Assembly (NCBI GenBank): GCA_903906315.1
Contig: CAIVJW010000095.1
Location: forward strand, 1-64,000
Source: an uncultured delta proteobacterium
GTDB taxonomy: Bacteria; Myxococcota_A; Polyangia; Polyangiales; Polyangiaceae
Direction: 5' to 3'
DNA length: 64,000 nt
Within the stretch, counting starts at the first letter, position 1. Every line of letters begins with the position of its first letter. Shown here one piece after another: positions 43,065 to 53,394 of this stretch. The position numbers and the translations under genes are program-made. Under the pieces are notes generated by a model that worked only from the letters and a program-made list of their open reading frames with translations, did no database searches and was not told the DNA's origin.

Positions 43065-43904
43065 ATGCGCCTCGAGGCCGATCTCACGGAGCTGACCCGC
43101 ATCGCGCGCCTGGCCGCCGAGGTCATCCGCGCCGTCTACGCGACCCCGTTCGCGGTCGAGGAGAAGGGCATCGGCGACGTCGTCACGCGCGCGGACCGCG
43201 AGGCCAACGACCTCATCTGCGCCGCGCTCGAGACGAGCTTCCCCGGCGAGGCCGTGGTCGCCGAGGAGAGCGTGCCGACCGATCGCGCGACCATCGAGGC
43301 GCTCGTCCGGCAACCGCGCGTGTTCTACGTCGACCCGCTCGACGGCACGCGGGAGTTCGCCGCGCGCAACGGCGAGTTCGCCGTGATGATCGGCATCAGC
43401 GAGCGCGGCCACGCCCTCGCGGGCGTGGTGCTCCTGCCCGTCACGGGCCAGGCCTTCGTAGGCCGCGTGGGCCCCGGGGCCGCCGCGTGGGTCGAGGAGG
43501 AGTCGGGCGCCCGGTCGGACCTGCGCGTCACGACGGAGCGCGATCCCGCAAACGCCCGCCTGCTGGTCAGCCGCTCGCACCGGCCCCGCCTGGTCGAGCC
43601 CTTCACGAGCCGCCTCGGCCTCACGCGCCTCGTGCCGTGCGGGTCGGTCGGCGTGAAGGTCGCGCGCCTCGCGTCGGGCCAGGCCGACCTCTACGTCCAC
43701 GGCGGGGGCGGCGCCTCGCGGTGGGACAGCTGCGCGCCGGAGGCCATCCTCGCCGGCGCCGGCGGCCTGTTCACCGACCTCGACGGCGAGCGCATCGACT
43801 ACGCCGACGCCGACCTGACCCTGCCGAACGGCATCGTCGCGTCGAACGGCGCGCTGCACCCCGCAGTCCTCGAGGCGATCCGCGAGCTGCGCGACGCGCG
43901 CTGA
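43065..43904 (+). CDS. cysQ: CysQ-like 3'(2'),5'-bisphosphate nucleotidase / inositol monophosphatase family
   Basis: A 279-residue Mg2+-dependent, lithium-sensitive phosphatase-family protein. Metal motifs are VVAEES (Glu pair), DPLDGTREF (Asp-Pro-x-Asp-Gly-Thr, in the CysQ form with Glu-Phe) and WDSCAPEAIL. CysQ removes 3'-phosphoadenosine 5'-phosphate made during sulfate assimilation. Other IMPase-family substrates cannot be excluded. ATG at 43065, 2 bases after the reductase stop. Confidence 0.88.
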   Translation: MRLEADLTELTRIARLAAEVIRAVYATPFAVEEKGIGDVVTRADREANDLICAALETSFPGEAVVAEESVPTDRATIEALVRQPRVFYVDPLDGTREFAARNGEFAVMIGISERGHALAGVVLLPVTGQAFVGRVGPGAAAWVEEESGARSDLRVTTERDPANARLLVSRSHRPRLVEPFTSRLGLTRLVPCGSVGVKVARLASGQADLYVHGGGGASRWDSCAPEAILAGAGGLFTDLDGERIDYADADLTLPNGIVASNGALHPAVLEAIRELRDAR

Positions 43905-43971
43905 CGGCGCGAGCGATCGGGGCGCGCCCGCGCGGACGTCGACGAGGGGCGCCGCCGCGCGAAAGCTGTAC

Positions 43972-43977
43972 TAGCCT
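43972..43977 (+). promoter_or_regulatory. Candidate -10 element for a leaderless amine oxidase mRNA
   Basis: TAGCCT followed by 7 bases and the ATG at 43985; no Shine-Dalgarno sequence. Confidence 0.5.
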
Positions 43978-43984
43978 CCGGCGC

Positions 43985-45133
43985 ATGCGGGACCGCGCAG
44001 AGGTCGTGATCATCGGGGCCGGCATCATGGGCCTCGCCATCGCGTACAACCTCGCCAGGCACCACGGCGTGCGCGACGTCGTCGTGGTCGACCAGGGCTA
44101 CCTCTGCGGCGGGGCGAGCGGGCGCAACGGCGGCGGCGTTCGAGCCCAGTTCTCCACCGAGGAGAACATCAACCTGATGCGCGAGAGCATCCGCATCTGC
44201 CGCGACTTCGCCACCGAGCTCGGCGTGAACGTGTGGTTTCGCCAGGGCGGCTACCTGTTCCTCGTCCGCGACGAGGCGGGCCGCCGCCGGCTCGAGGCGA
44301 GCGCGGCCGTGCAGAACCGGTGCGGGCTGCCGACGCGCATCCTCACCGCGCGCGAGGCGCAGGCGATCGTGCCCGACCTGTCCACCGAGGGCGTGGTCGC
44401 GGCGGCCTTCAACCCGGACGACGGCGTCGTCTTCCCGTGGCCGTTCATCTGGGGCTACTCCCAGGGCGCCGAGCGGCTCGGCGCCGAGATCGCGACGTTC
44501 ACGAAGGTCGTGGGCTTCGAGACGCGCGGCCGCGCGATCGAGGGCGTGGTCACCTCGCGCGGGACGATCAAGACGAGCCGCGTGGTGAACGCGGCGGGCG
44601 CGTGGAGCCCGGGGATCGCCCGCATGCTCGGGGTGGAGTTGCCCAACAAGCCCCACCGCCACGAGATCTGCGCGAGCGAGCCGCTCAAGCCCTTCCTCGG
44701 CCCGCTGGTCGCCGACCTGTCGAACGGCCTCTACTTCTCGCAGTCGATGCGCGGCGAGATCGTCGGCGGCGTGTCGAACGACGACGTGCCCCACGGCCTC
44801 GACCACGGGTCGTCGCACCGGTTCCTCGCGCTCTACGCCAAGGCGATCCTCGCGGCCTGCCCGCGCCTCGGGAGCGTGAAGGTCATGCGGCAGTGGTCCG
44901 GCTGCTACGACCTCACCCCGGACGCGAACCCGATCGTGGGCTTCGTCGACGAGGTCGACGATTTCGTCCAGGCCTCGGGCTTCATGGGGCACGGGTTCAT
45001 GATCGCGCCCGTGATGGGGCGCCTCGTCGCCGAGCTCGTCGCGACGCGCGCCGTGTCGCCCCTGTTCGAACGGTGGAACCTGCGCCGCTTCCGCGAGGGC
45101 AAGCTCCTGCGCGAGACGATGATCATCGGCTGA
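43985..45133 (+). CDS. FAD-dependent amino-acid/amine oxidoreductase (DAO / sarcosine oxidase beta-like)
   Basis: A 382-residue flavoenzyme of the DAO superfamily. The N-terminal FAD motif is IIGAGIMGLAIAYNLA with the acidic Asp of VVVDQG. CGGASGRNGGGVRAQFS matches the SoxB segment, and the C-terminal PNPIVGF/HGFMIAPVMGRLVAELV region closes the fold. It resembles sarcosine oxidase beta subunits, but no alpha, gamma or delta genes are nearby, so it may act alone on another secondary amine. The start is set by the leaderless hexamer 7 bases before it. Confidence 0.88.
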   Translation: MRDRAEVVIIGAGIMGLAIAYNLARHHGVRDVVVVDQGYLCGGASGRNGGGVRAQFSTEENINLMRESIRICRDFATELGVNVWFRQGGYLFLVRDEAGRRRLEASAAVQNRCGLPTRILTAREAQAIVPDLSTEGVVAAAFNPDDGVVFPWPFIWGYSQGAERLGAEIATFTKVVGFETRGRAIEGVVTSRGTIKTSRVVNAAGAWSPGIARMLGVELPNKPHRHEICASEPLKPFLGPLVADLSNGLYFSQSMRGEIVGGVSNDDVPHGLDHGSSHRFLALYAKAILAACPRLGSVKVMRQWSGCYDLTPDANPIVGFVDEVDDFVQASGFMGHGFMIAPVMGRLVAELVATRAVSPLFERWNLRRFREGKLLRETMIIG

Positions 45134-45180
45134 CTACCGACGTGCTTCAGCGGACGCGGGCGCTCTGCGCGCGAGATTGC

Positions 45181-45186
45181 TAGGCT
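45181..45186 (+). promoter_or_regulatory. Candidate -10 element of the SDR gene
   Basis: TAGGCT, 10 bases before the ATG at 45197, predicting a leader of about 3-4 bases without a ribosome binding site. Confidence 0.4.
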
Positions 45187-45196
45187 GCGTTCCCCC

Positions 45197-46072
45197 ATGA
45201 GCCAGCTCGTCCTCGTCACGGGAGCCGAAAGCCGCGTCGGCGCCGCCGCAGCCCTCGCGTGCGCCACCGCCGGTCACCGCGTCGTGGCCACGATGGCCGA
45301 CCCCACGCAGCGCGGCGAGCTCCAGAAGCAGGCCGCGGATCGCGGCGTCCAGGTCGCCTTCGAGCAGCTCGACGTGACGACGCGCGACGTCGCCGAGAAG
45401 GTCCGCGAGCTCGGGCTCAAGTACGGCCCCGTCTACGCCCTCGTGAACGCAGCCTCCGAGGCCGTCGGCTGCGTGTTCGAGGAGCAGACCGACGCCGAGG
45501 TGCGCCTGCAGTTCGAGACCAACGTGATCGGGCTGATGGCCGTCACGCGCGCCGTGCTCCCGATGATGCGCGCCGCCCAGCGCGGGCGCATCGTCAACGT
45601 CTCCGGCGTCGCCGGTCGCGTCGGCCTGCCGGCGCTGGCCGTCTTCGCGGCGACGAAGCACGCCGTCGAGGGCTTCAGCGAGTCGCTGCGCTGGGAGCTC
45701 GAGCCCTTCGGCATCGAGGTCTGCGTCATCGAGGCCGGCGCCATCAAGGCGCCCATCGCGCTCGACGCCGACCGGCGCCGCTCCGCGACGGGCGGCAACC
45801 CCGCCGAGGTCGACGTGAAGCCGGTCGCCGGCCCCTACCGCGTGCTCGACGAGGCCATCGAGCGCCTGGTGCGCGACGGAGCCGACAGCGCGCCGTCGGC
45901 CGAGGCCGTGGGCAAGGCGATCGCGCGCGTCGTGGCCGCCCCGACGCCGAAGTTCCGCACCGCCGTGGTCGGCATGGACGCGCGCACCCTCGTGGCGCTC
46001 CGCAGCATGGTGCCTGACCGGCTGTTCGCGACCGGCGTCCGACGCGCGCTCGGGCTGCCCCGGCCGCGTTGA
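45197..46072 (+). CDS. Short-chain dehydrogenase-like protein lacking the catalytic tyrosine
   Basis: A 291-residue SDR fold. Cofactor motif TGAESRVG (8-15), Asn84 of VNAAS, Ser136 in VNVSG and Lys154 are present. The active-site Tyr-x-x-x-Lys, however, reads FAATK: Phe150 replaces the tyrosine (codon TTC), so normal hydride-transfer chemistry should be lost. Surrounding sequence (KHAVEGFSESLRWELEPFGI) is otherwise typical of retinol/steroid-type classical SDRs. It may be a binding or regulatory pseudoenzyme. ATG follows a TAGGCT hexamer by 10 bases. Neighbours give no clear pathway. Confidence 0.88.
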   Translation: MSQLVLVTGAESRVGAAAALACATAGHRVVATMADPTQRGELQKQAADRGVQVAFEQLDVTTRDVAEKVRELGLKYGPVYALVNAASEAVGCVFEEQTDAEVRLQFETNVIGLMAVTRAVLPMMRAAQRGRIVNVSGVAGRVGLPALAVFAATKHAVEGFSESLRWELEPFGIEVCVIEAGAIKAPIALDADRRRSATGGNPAEVDVKPVAGPYRVLDEAIERLVRDGADSAPSAEAVGKAIARVVAAPTPKFRTAVVGMDARTLVALRSMVPDRLFATGVRRALGLPRPR

Positions 46073-46091
46073 CACCCCTCCCGGCGGCGAA

Positions 46092-46097
46092 TAGCGT
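46092..46097 (+). promoter_or_regulatory. Candidate -10 element of the HEAT-repeat lipoprotein gene
   Basis: TAGCGT predicts transcription from near 46104 and a leader of about 140 bases ending in GGAGGAAA before the ATG at 46247. Confidence 0.35.
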
Positions 46098-46246
46098 GCC
46101 GCTCCGCAGCTTTGCGGTGCGTAGCGGGCAAGCGCCTCGCGCGCGTCGCGCCGCCTGACCCCCTTCGCCGGGGAGCGGGCGGCGGCCGCCCGTCCGCCCG
46201 CGCACCACGCCGTCCGTCGGATCCCGAGACCTCCGGAGGAAACGCC

Positions 46247-48022
46247 ATGTTCCGCACCGCTCGCCGCATCGCCCCGCTGCTCCAGTCGCTGCTCCTCGGA
46301 GCCGTCACCGTCACGAGTGTCGGTGCCACCGCCGCGACCCTGGTCGGCTGCGCCGACGAGTCCGAGCCCGAAACCCACGTCAAGTACCTCGACGACGTGG
46401 CGCGCCGCACGGCCGCCGTCACCCGCCTCGTCCAGTTCTTCGAGGACGCGATGACGAAGGACAAGAAGGACCGGAACGGCCCGAACGTGAAGCCGCTCCT
46501 CGACAAGATCATCGAGCCGATGACCAAGGTCTGCGTCGGCGGCGATCTCGACGAGAAGACGCAGTCGAAGCTCGTGCGGTTCATCTCCGACGCGCGCGAC
46601 GCGCGCGGCGCGGACTGCCTCGTGAAGGCGCTCAAGGACTTCAAGCCGGAGGTCAACGAGGAGGACGTGCGCTGGGCTGCGCGCGCGGTCGGCCCGATGA
46701 ACCTCAAGGCGGCCTCGGGCCCGCTGCTCGACGTCTTCGTCAAGCTGCGCCCGTCGAAGCTCAAGAAGGTGCCGGAGCTCTACCGCGACGTGCACGACGC
46801 GCTCGTGGACCTGAAGGACCCGGCCTGGGAGCCGCAGCTCATCACGCAGCTGAACCGCCCGATCAACGACCGCAAGGACATGCAGAACCTCCGCGACGAG
46901 GTCTACTGGCAGACGACCGCGGCCGAGCTGCTCGGCACGATGAAGTCGAAGGCGGCGGTCAAGCCCCTCATCAAGGCGGTCATCTCGCCGATGAAGGCGG
47001 ACATCGCGGCCACGGCCGTGAGCGCGCTCATCAAGATCGGCAAGGACGCGGTCGGACCGACGATCGCCCTGCTCAAGAGCGAGGACAAGGAGCTCGTCGA
47101 CTACTCGATCGCCGAGAACCACAAGGGCGCCGCCGCGCTCGACCCGAAGGCCGCCGAGGCCGCAAAGAAGACCGCCGACAAGGCCCACATCGGCATCGCC
47201 GCCATCATCCTCGGCACGATCGGCCGCGAGGAAGCCGCGCCGCCGATGATCGACGCGCTGGCGAGCGCCGAGGACATGCCGCGCGCGATCATCGCGCGCG
47301 AGCTCGCCAAGCTCCCGAAGTCGCCGGAGACCGTGAAGGCGTTCCAGGCGGCGTACGAGAAGACCCCGAACAGCCTCTCGATCCCGCCCGGCATGGGCGC
47401 GAAGGAGGCGCTGCTCGATGCGTCGGGCACGTTCTACGACGCGAGCTTCGTGCCGTGGATCGTGTCGACGGCGATGGCCCTCAAGGGCGAGGCCGACGAC
47501 GTCGACCCGATCCGCGCCGCGTCGCTGACGACGGTGATGAAGCTCGCGACGAGCGACCAGATCGCCGAGGTCGAGAAGCTCGTCGCCGCCAAGGCGAACG
47601 GCCCCGACGGCAAGCCGAGCACGCTCGGCAAGGCGTACGAGAAGGAGTGGAAGATCGCCAAGGGTCTCCTCGCCGCGTGCGGCGACAAGACCGAGTGCTA
47701 CCTCGCCAAGCTCGCCGAGCCGGCGTCGCAGACGAACGAGAACCAGTTCCAGGGCATCAAGGCCGCGTACATGGTCGCCGTCTACGGCAACCCCGACGTG
47801 CGCCAGAAGCTCATCGACATCATGCCCAAGCTCACGCACGCGGCGCTGCGCTTCGTCTCGGTGCAGGTGATCGACCGGTACTCGCCCAAGGGCGACGCCG
47901 GGCTCGCGGCCAAGCTGCAGAAGATCGTCGACGACGGCGAGGCGAGCAAGGACTCGAACAAGATGGCCGGCAACGCCCCGTTCAAGACGGTGATCTACCG
48001 CCTCACCGCGCGCGCGCAGTAG
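46247..48022 (+). CDS. HEAT-repeat lipoprotein
   Basis: A 591-residue exported protein. Signal peptide with lipobox TLVGC (Cys35), then helical repeats throughout of the HEAT/armadillo type ('AAELLGTMKSKAAVKPLIKAV', 'AATAVSALIKIGKDAVGPTIALL', 'AAIILGTIGREEAAPPMIDAL'), forming a solenoid expected to bind protein partners in the periplasm. A few Cys pairs (e.g. CGDKTEC) may form disulfides. GGAGGAAA precedes the ATG. A sigma-54 activator gene starts 24 bases after its stop, hinting at co-expression. Confidence 0.83.
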   Translation: MFRTARRIAPLLQSLLLGAVTVTSVGATAATLVGCADESEPETHVKYLDDVARRTAAVTRLVQFFEDAMTKDKKDRNGPNVKPLLDKIIEPMTKVCVGGDLDEKTQSKLVRFISDARDARGADCLVKALKDFKPEVNEEDVRWAARAVGPMNLKAASGPLLDVFVKLRPSKLKKVPELYRDVHDALVDLKDPAWEPQLITQLNRPINDRKDMQNLRDEVYWQTTAAELLGTMKSKAAVKPLIKAVISPMKADIAATAVSALIKIGKDAVGPTIALLKSEDKELVDYSIAENHKGAAALDPKAAEAAKKTADKAHIGIAAIILGTIGREEAAPPMIDALASAEDMPRAIIARELAKLPKSPETVKAFQAAYEKTPNSLSIPPGMGAKEALLDASGTFYDASFVPWIVSTAMALKGEADDVDPIRAASLTTVMKLATSDQIAEVEKLVAAKANGPDGKPSTLGKAYEKEWKIAKGLLAACGDKTECYLAKLAEPASQTNENQFQGIKAAYMVAVYGNPDVRQKLIDIMPKLTHAALRFVSVQVIDRYSPKGDAGLAAKLQKIVDDGEASKDSNKMAGNAPFKTVIYRLTARAQ

Positions 48023-48046
48023 TCCCGATCCCGCCGCGAGCTCCCG

Positions 48047-49990
<1,944 letters not shown>

Positions 49991-49994
49991 TCAA

Positions 49995-50150
49995 GGGCGC
50001 CGGCGGCGCCCTCGTGGGTCGCGAGGGGGCCGCGGGCGGCCCCAAACCCCGGGCGCCGGCCGCGCCCTCGTGGGTCGCGATGGGGCCGCGGGCGGCCCCA
50101 AACCCCGGGCGCCGGCCGCGCCCTCGTGGGTCGCGAGGGGGCCGCGGCTA
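49995..50150. repeat. 56-bp tandem repeat with hairpins between convergent genes
   Basis: About 2.7 copies of a 56-bp unit begin at 49995; the same landmark (CCCTCGTGGGTCGCGA) recurs at 50009, 50065 and 50121, exactly 56 bases apart. Two full units each contain a perfect hairpin GGGGCCGCGGGCGGCCCC (50026-50043 and 50082-50099; 7-bp stem). The array starts 5 bases after the stop of the sigma-54 activator gene and runs to the stop of the convergent PilZ gene, so it probably works as a double two-way terminator. Copies differ by very few bases, which suggests recent duplication. Confidence 0.85.
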
Positions 50151-50921
50151 CGGGGGTCCGCGGCGCGAGGGCGGCAGCACGGGGGTCGCGCCGCGGCGCG
50201 AGGAGAGGATGTCGGGGTCGTCGAACACCGGCACCCACGGCTCGACGATCTCGGCGAGGGCCGCGCGCCGCGCGTCGTCGAGGCGCACGATCTCGAGACC
50301 GAGGCCGGCGTACTCGCGCTCGCGCAGGCGGTGGCGCACGACCGCCTCGACGTCGATGAGCTCGCCGGTGCGAGGGTGGGCCACGTGCAGGAGCAGCGAC
50401 GCGCCGACCGGGAGGTCGAGGTCGGTGCCGAGCAGAAGGCCGCCCTTCTGCAGGTCGCGCGTGAACAGCACGGGCCCGTCGGCGCCCTCGAGGTGGATGG
50501 CGAGCTCGGCCTGGTAACGGGGGGAGCGGCGCCGCGCGGGCTCGGGCTCCGGCGCGCCCTCGGGGACGAGGTCGCCCGCGTCGGGGTGGCTGCGCGCGAA
50601 GTCGACGATCCCGTCCCAGCGCGATCGCGTGTCGCGATCGATGGCGTAGAGCTGCAAGCCGCTGCCGGGCGGGTGGCCGCCCGCGTTGTCGAACGGCACG
50701 TGGTGCACGGCCATCGCGAGCACCTCGAGCTCGCGGCCGTCGTCGGGCGCGACGAGGTGCACGCGCACGAGGCTGCGCAGCGGGTACGGCTCGTCGGTGG
50801 CGACGAACAGGCCGCGGAAGCTCACGTCCTCGCTGAAGAGGTCGCGCGACGTCCGGGTCGACGTCACCGTCACCGCGAGGCGCAGGGGAAACCGTCTGTC
50901 GAAGCGACGCTCGTCGGCCAT
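50148..50921 (-). CDS. Tandem PilZ-domain protein (c-di-GMP receptor-like)
   Basis: A 257-residue cytoplasmic protein with two PilZ domains. The first (about 4-110) has both c-di-GMP motifs, RRFPLR and DVSFRG. The second (about 130-230) has RRSPRY, but the second motif is DLQKGG (Ser replaced by Gln), so it may not bind the ligand. The tail is Pro/Arg-rich. No effector domain is attached, so it probably signals through protein contacts, in motility or surface polysaccharide control. GGAGGG lies before the ATG at 50921, and TATCGT (complement of 50951-50956) may be the -10 box. Confidence 0.88.
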   Translation of the reverse strand: MADERRFDRRFPLRLAVTVTSTRTSRDLFSEDVSFRGLFVATDEPYPLRSLVRVHLVAPDDGRELEVLAMAVHHVPFDNAGGHPPGSGLQLYAIDRDTRSRWDGIVDFARSHPDAGDLVPEGAPEPEPARRRSPRYQAELAIHLEGADGPVLFTRDLQKGGLLLGTDLDLPVGASLLLHVAHPRTGELIDVEAVVRHRLREREYAGLGLEIVRLDDARRAALAEIVEPWVPVFDDPDILSSRRGATPVLPPSRRGPP

Positions 50922-50986
50922 GGCGCCCTCCGCGCGAACGCGCGGCCCGCACGATAGCAGGCCGCGCGCCGTGGGGAGCCCGTCCG

Positions 50987-52000
50987 TCAGAACGCGCCGC
51001 GGATCACGCCGCCACCGGGAGCAGCGGCAAGGCCGACGCCGCGGGAGCTCGCGAGGAGCGGCGGCCCGCCGAACCAGACCATCGCGGCGCCGCCGGCAAC
51101 GCCGATCGCGCCCACCGCGAGCGCGACGTTGGCGGCGGTGTCGAGGCTGCGCCCGCCGTCGATGCGGTCGTTCACGGCAGGGTCGAGGCAGCGCATGCCG
51201 CCGCACTCGTCGCGCACGTCGCGGAAGCGCGCGTTGGCCATCGCGCCCGTGATCGCGGCCGTGAGGAAGCCGCCGACGCCGATCGCCGCGACGCCGAAGC
51301 CGACGTACCGCAGGGTGGCGTCCGGCTTCGCGGCGGGCGCGAGCGGCGCCTCGCGCGCGAGCGTGTGCCGCGGCGCGGGCGTGGGCGCCGCGACGGGCGC
51401 AGGAGCCGACGGCGGGTCGAGCGACAGGGAGACCGTCTCGAGGGCGCCGACCGCGAGGGTCACGTCCTCGCGGGCCCCGGCGCGGCCCGGCGCGGTGGCG
51501 ACCACGCGCGTCTTGCCGGGCGCGAGGGCGATCGGCTGCCCGAGGCGCGCAGCCGGGAGGATCTTGCCGGCGACCAGGACCTCGAGGCCGGGCGGGGGCT
51601 TGGCGACGGCGACGACGAGGCGCGCGACCTTGGCCTCGAGCAGCGCTCGATCGGCCGCGGCGGCGTCGCGGGTCGCGAGGAACCGCGGCTCCTTCTCGGC
51701 GCGCGCGGCCGCCTCGGCAAGCGTCGCGGAGAGCTCCTCGTAAGCCTCGGGGAGCTGGCCGAGCTCGCGCAAGCACCGCGCGAGGTAGAGGTGAGCGTTC
51801 GGGCTGCCGAGCGCGCGGTGCACCTCACGGAACGCGGGCAGCGCGGCGGCGAACTCGCGCTGGTCGTAGAGCTCCTGCGCGGCGGAGAACCGCGCCTTCG
51901 CGGCGGACGCATCGGTCGGATCGGGGTCCGCGAGCGCCGGCCGCGAGGCGATCGAGAGCGTGACCGAGGCGGCGACCGAGAGCACGGGGGCGAGGCGCAT
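50987..52000 (-). CDS. TPR protein with PEGA-like domain and C-terminal two-helix hairpin
   Basis: A 337-residue exported protein with signal peptide (1-25), TPR helices ('FSAAQELYDQREFAAALPAFREV', 'AHLYLARCLRELGQLPEAYEEL'), a PEGA-like beta region (about 130-195, 'LVAGKILPAARLGQPI'), a Pro/Ala linker and two membrane helices (about 230-255 and 285-305) flanking a loop with CGGMRC. It mirrors the plus-strand gene at 19074-20096 in order and spacing, so both are one family with a conserved Cys-pair loop. RBS GAGGAT precedes the ATG at 52000. The role is unknown. Confidence 0.8.
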   Translation of the reverse strand: MRLAPVLSVAASVTLSIASRPALADPDPTDASAAKARFSAAQELYDQREFAAALPAFREVHRALGSPNAHLYLARCLRELGQLPEAYEELSATLAEAAARAEKEPRFLATRDAAAADRALLEAKVARLVVAVAKPPPGLEVLVAGKILPAARLGQPIALAPGKTRVVATAPGRAGAREDVTLAVGALETVSLSLDPPSAPAPVAAPTPAPRHTLAREAPLAPAAKPDATLRYVGFGVAAIGVGGFLTAAITGAMANARFRDVRDECGGMRCLDPAVNDRIDGGRSLDTAANVALAVGAIGVAGGAAMVWFGGPPLLASSRGVGLAAAPGGGVIRGAF

Positions 52001-52145
52001 CAGGGATCCTCGGGGCGGAACGGGGTGGCGGGAGCGAGCGGCGGGCTCGGCTCGCCGCGCGCGCGCAGCGCACGGAGCTGCCCTTGCACGGGAGGGCCAG
52101 CGTCCGACGCGCAAGGCAGGCATCCGGCAGGGGTTTCCCGCGTCC

Positions 52146-52151
52146 AACATA
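52146..52151 (-). promoter_or_regulatory. Possible -10 element of the TPR/hairpin protein gene
   Basis: TATGTT on the minus strand within the 229-base divergent region, about 145 bases before the ATG at 52000. No -35 box is clear. Confidence 0.25.
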
Positions 52152-52211
52152 CGGGAAGCGCGCCGCGCGGGCGAGCGGGGGCGGCGCGCCGGCCGGCATC
52201 CGCGGCTGTGG

Positions 52212-52217
52212 TAGCCT
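52212..52217 (+). promoter_or_regulatory. Candidate -10 element of the SUMF1-like lipoprotein gene
   Basis: TAGCCT, 12 bases before the GTG at 52230, implying a leader of about 5 bases. Confidence 0.4.
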
Positions 52218-52229
52218 CGAGGCTCGCCC

Positions 52230-53255
52230 GTGCCGCCCCGAACGAACCCGACCGCCCCCGCGGAGACGCCGACCTTCCGCCGCCCGGTCGCGGCCGTCGC
52301 CGGCATCGCCGCGGTCGCCATCGCCGGCGCGTGTCACCACGACTGGGACGCGCTCGTGCCGAGGACGAGCGACCCCGCCACGACGACCGTCACGACCACC
52401 GCGACCGGCCAGGGCGGCGCAGGGTCGGGCGGCGCGGCCTCCGGGGGCGCAGGCGGCGCCACGACGACCGATCACGACGCGGGCGCGGGCGGCGGCGCGG
52501 GCGGCGGGACCGGCGGCGGCGCTGCGACCGACGGCGGCCCGGACGGGGGCGCCGTGATCGGGCAGGGCGAATGCCCGAAGGGGCTCGTCGGCCCCGCGCT
52601 CGTGCGCGTGCCGGTGGCGGGCGGCGCGTACTGCGTCGACGCCACCGAGGTGACGCGCGCGCAGTACGCCGCGTGGCTCACGGGCAACCCGGATACGGCC
52701 GCCCAGCCGCCGTACTGCCAGCTCAACACCACCTTCGCGCCGAAGGCCTTCTGGCCGCCCGACGCCGCCGTCGACGACCTGCCGGTCGTGGACCTCGACT
52801 GGTGCGACGCCCATTCGTACTGCGCGGCCGCGGGCAAGCACCTCTGCGGCGCCATCGGCGGTGGGGCGCCCTCGTACGCGGCGTACACCGACCCGGAAGC
52901 GAGCGAGTGGTTCCGCGCCTGCGCGGGCCCGAACGGGCACCACTACCCGTACGGCGACGCCTACGACCCGGCCGCGTGCAACGGCGCCGACCTCGGCGTG
53001 AGCACCCCCGCGCCGACGGGATCGCTCCCGGGCTGCGAGGGGTCGGTCACGGGGCTGCTCGATCTCAGCGGCAACGTCTGGGAGTGGGAGGGCTCGTGCG
53101 AGGGCTGGTCGGGCCCGGGCGACCGCTGCCGCGTGCGCGGAGGCAGCTTCTCCGACGGCAAGGTCGCCCTCGACTGCGGCGTCGACGCGACGAGCACGCG
53201 CGCGGGAGGCGGCCTCAACACCGGTTTCCGCTGCTGCGCCGACGCCTTGCCGTAG
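52230..53255 (+). CDS. SUMF1/FGE-fold lipoprotein without the catalytic Cys pair
   Basis: A 341-residue lipoprotein: signal with AIAGAC (Cys35), a Thr/Gly/Ala-rich linker of about 70 residues, then a formylglycine-generating-enzyme (SUMF1/EgtB/PvdO) fold from about 115: GGAYCVDATEVTRAQYAAWL, VDLDWCDAHSYCAAAGKHLC, GLLDLSGNVWEWEGSC and VRGGSF. In true FGE two Cys follow Gly-Gly-Ser-Phe by 2 and 7 positions; here these are Asp and Leu, so copper-dependent sulfatase activation is unlikely. Many other Cys may form disulfides. Probably a surface ligand-binding scaffold. GTG start. Confidence 0.87.
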   Translation: MPPRTNPTAPAETPTFRRPVAAVAGIAAVAIAGACHHDWDALVPRTSDPATTTVTTTATGQGGAGSGGAASGGAGGATTTDHDAGAGGGAGGGTGGGAATDGGPDGGAVIGQGECPKGLVGPALVRVPVAGGAYCVDATEVTRAQYAAWLTGNPDTAAQPPYCQLNTTFAPKAFWPPDAAVDDLPVVDLDWCDAHSYCAAAGKHLCGAIGGGAPSYAAYTDPEASEWFRACAGPNGHHYPYGDAYDPAACNGADLGVSTPAPTGSLPGCEGSVTGLLDLSGNVWEWEGSCEGWSGPGDRCRVRGGSFSDGKVALDCGVDATSTRAGGGLNTGFRCCADALP

Positions 53256-53394
53256 GCGCGACGGGGCCGCGAGCAGCCCAGGGCGCGATGCGCACGCGCT
53301 CGCCTCGGACCCGAGCCGCGCCCCTCGTCAATCCTCCCGCTCCCGGCCCGGAGGCCCTCGGGGGGCGCGCAACCACGCACGCCTCGGCGGCGGG

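Noticed and set aside
46247-48022. HEAT lipoprotein as a PBS-lyase/phycobilisome-type enzyme
   Set aside because: Short HEAT repeats resemble PBS lyases, but the lipoprotein signal and absence of bilin context point to a periplasmic scaffold.
50009-50150. CRISPR array
   Set aside because: The 56-bp units are directly tandem with no variable spacers, and no cas genes are near.
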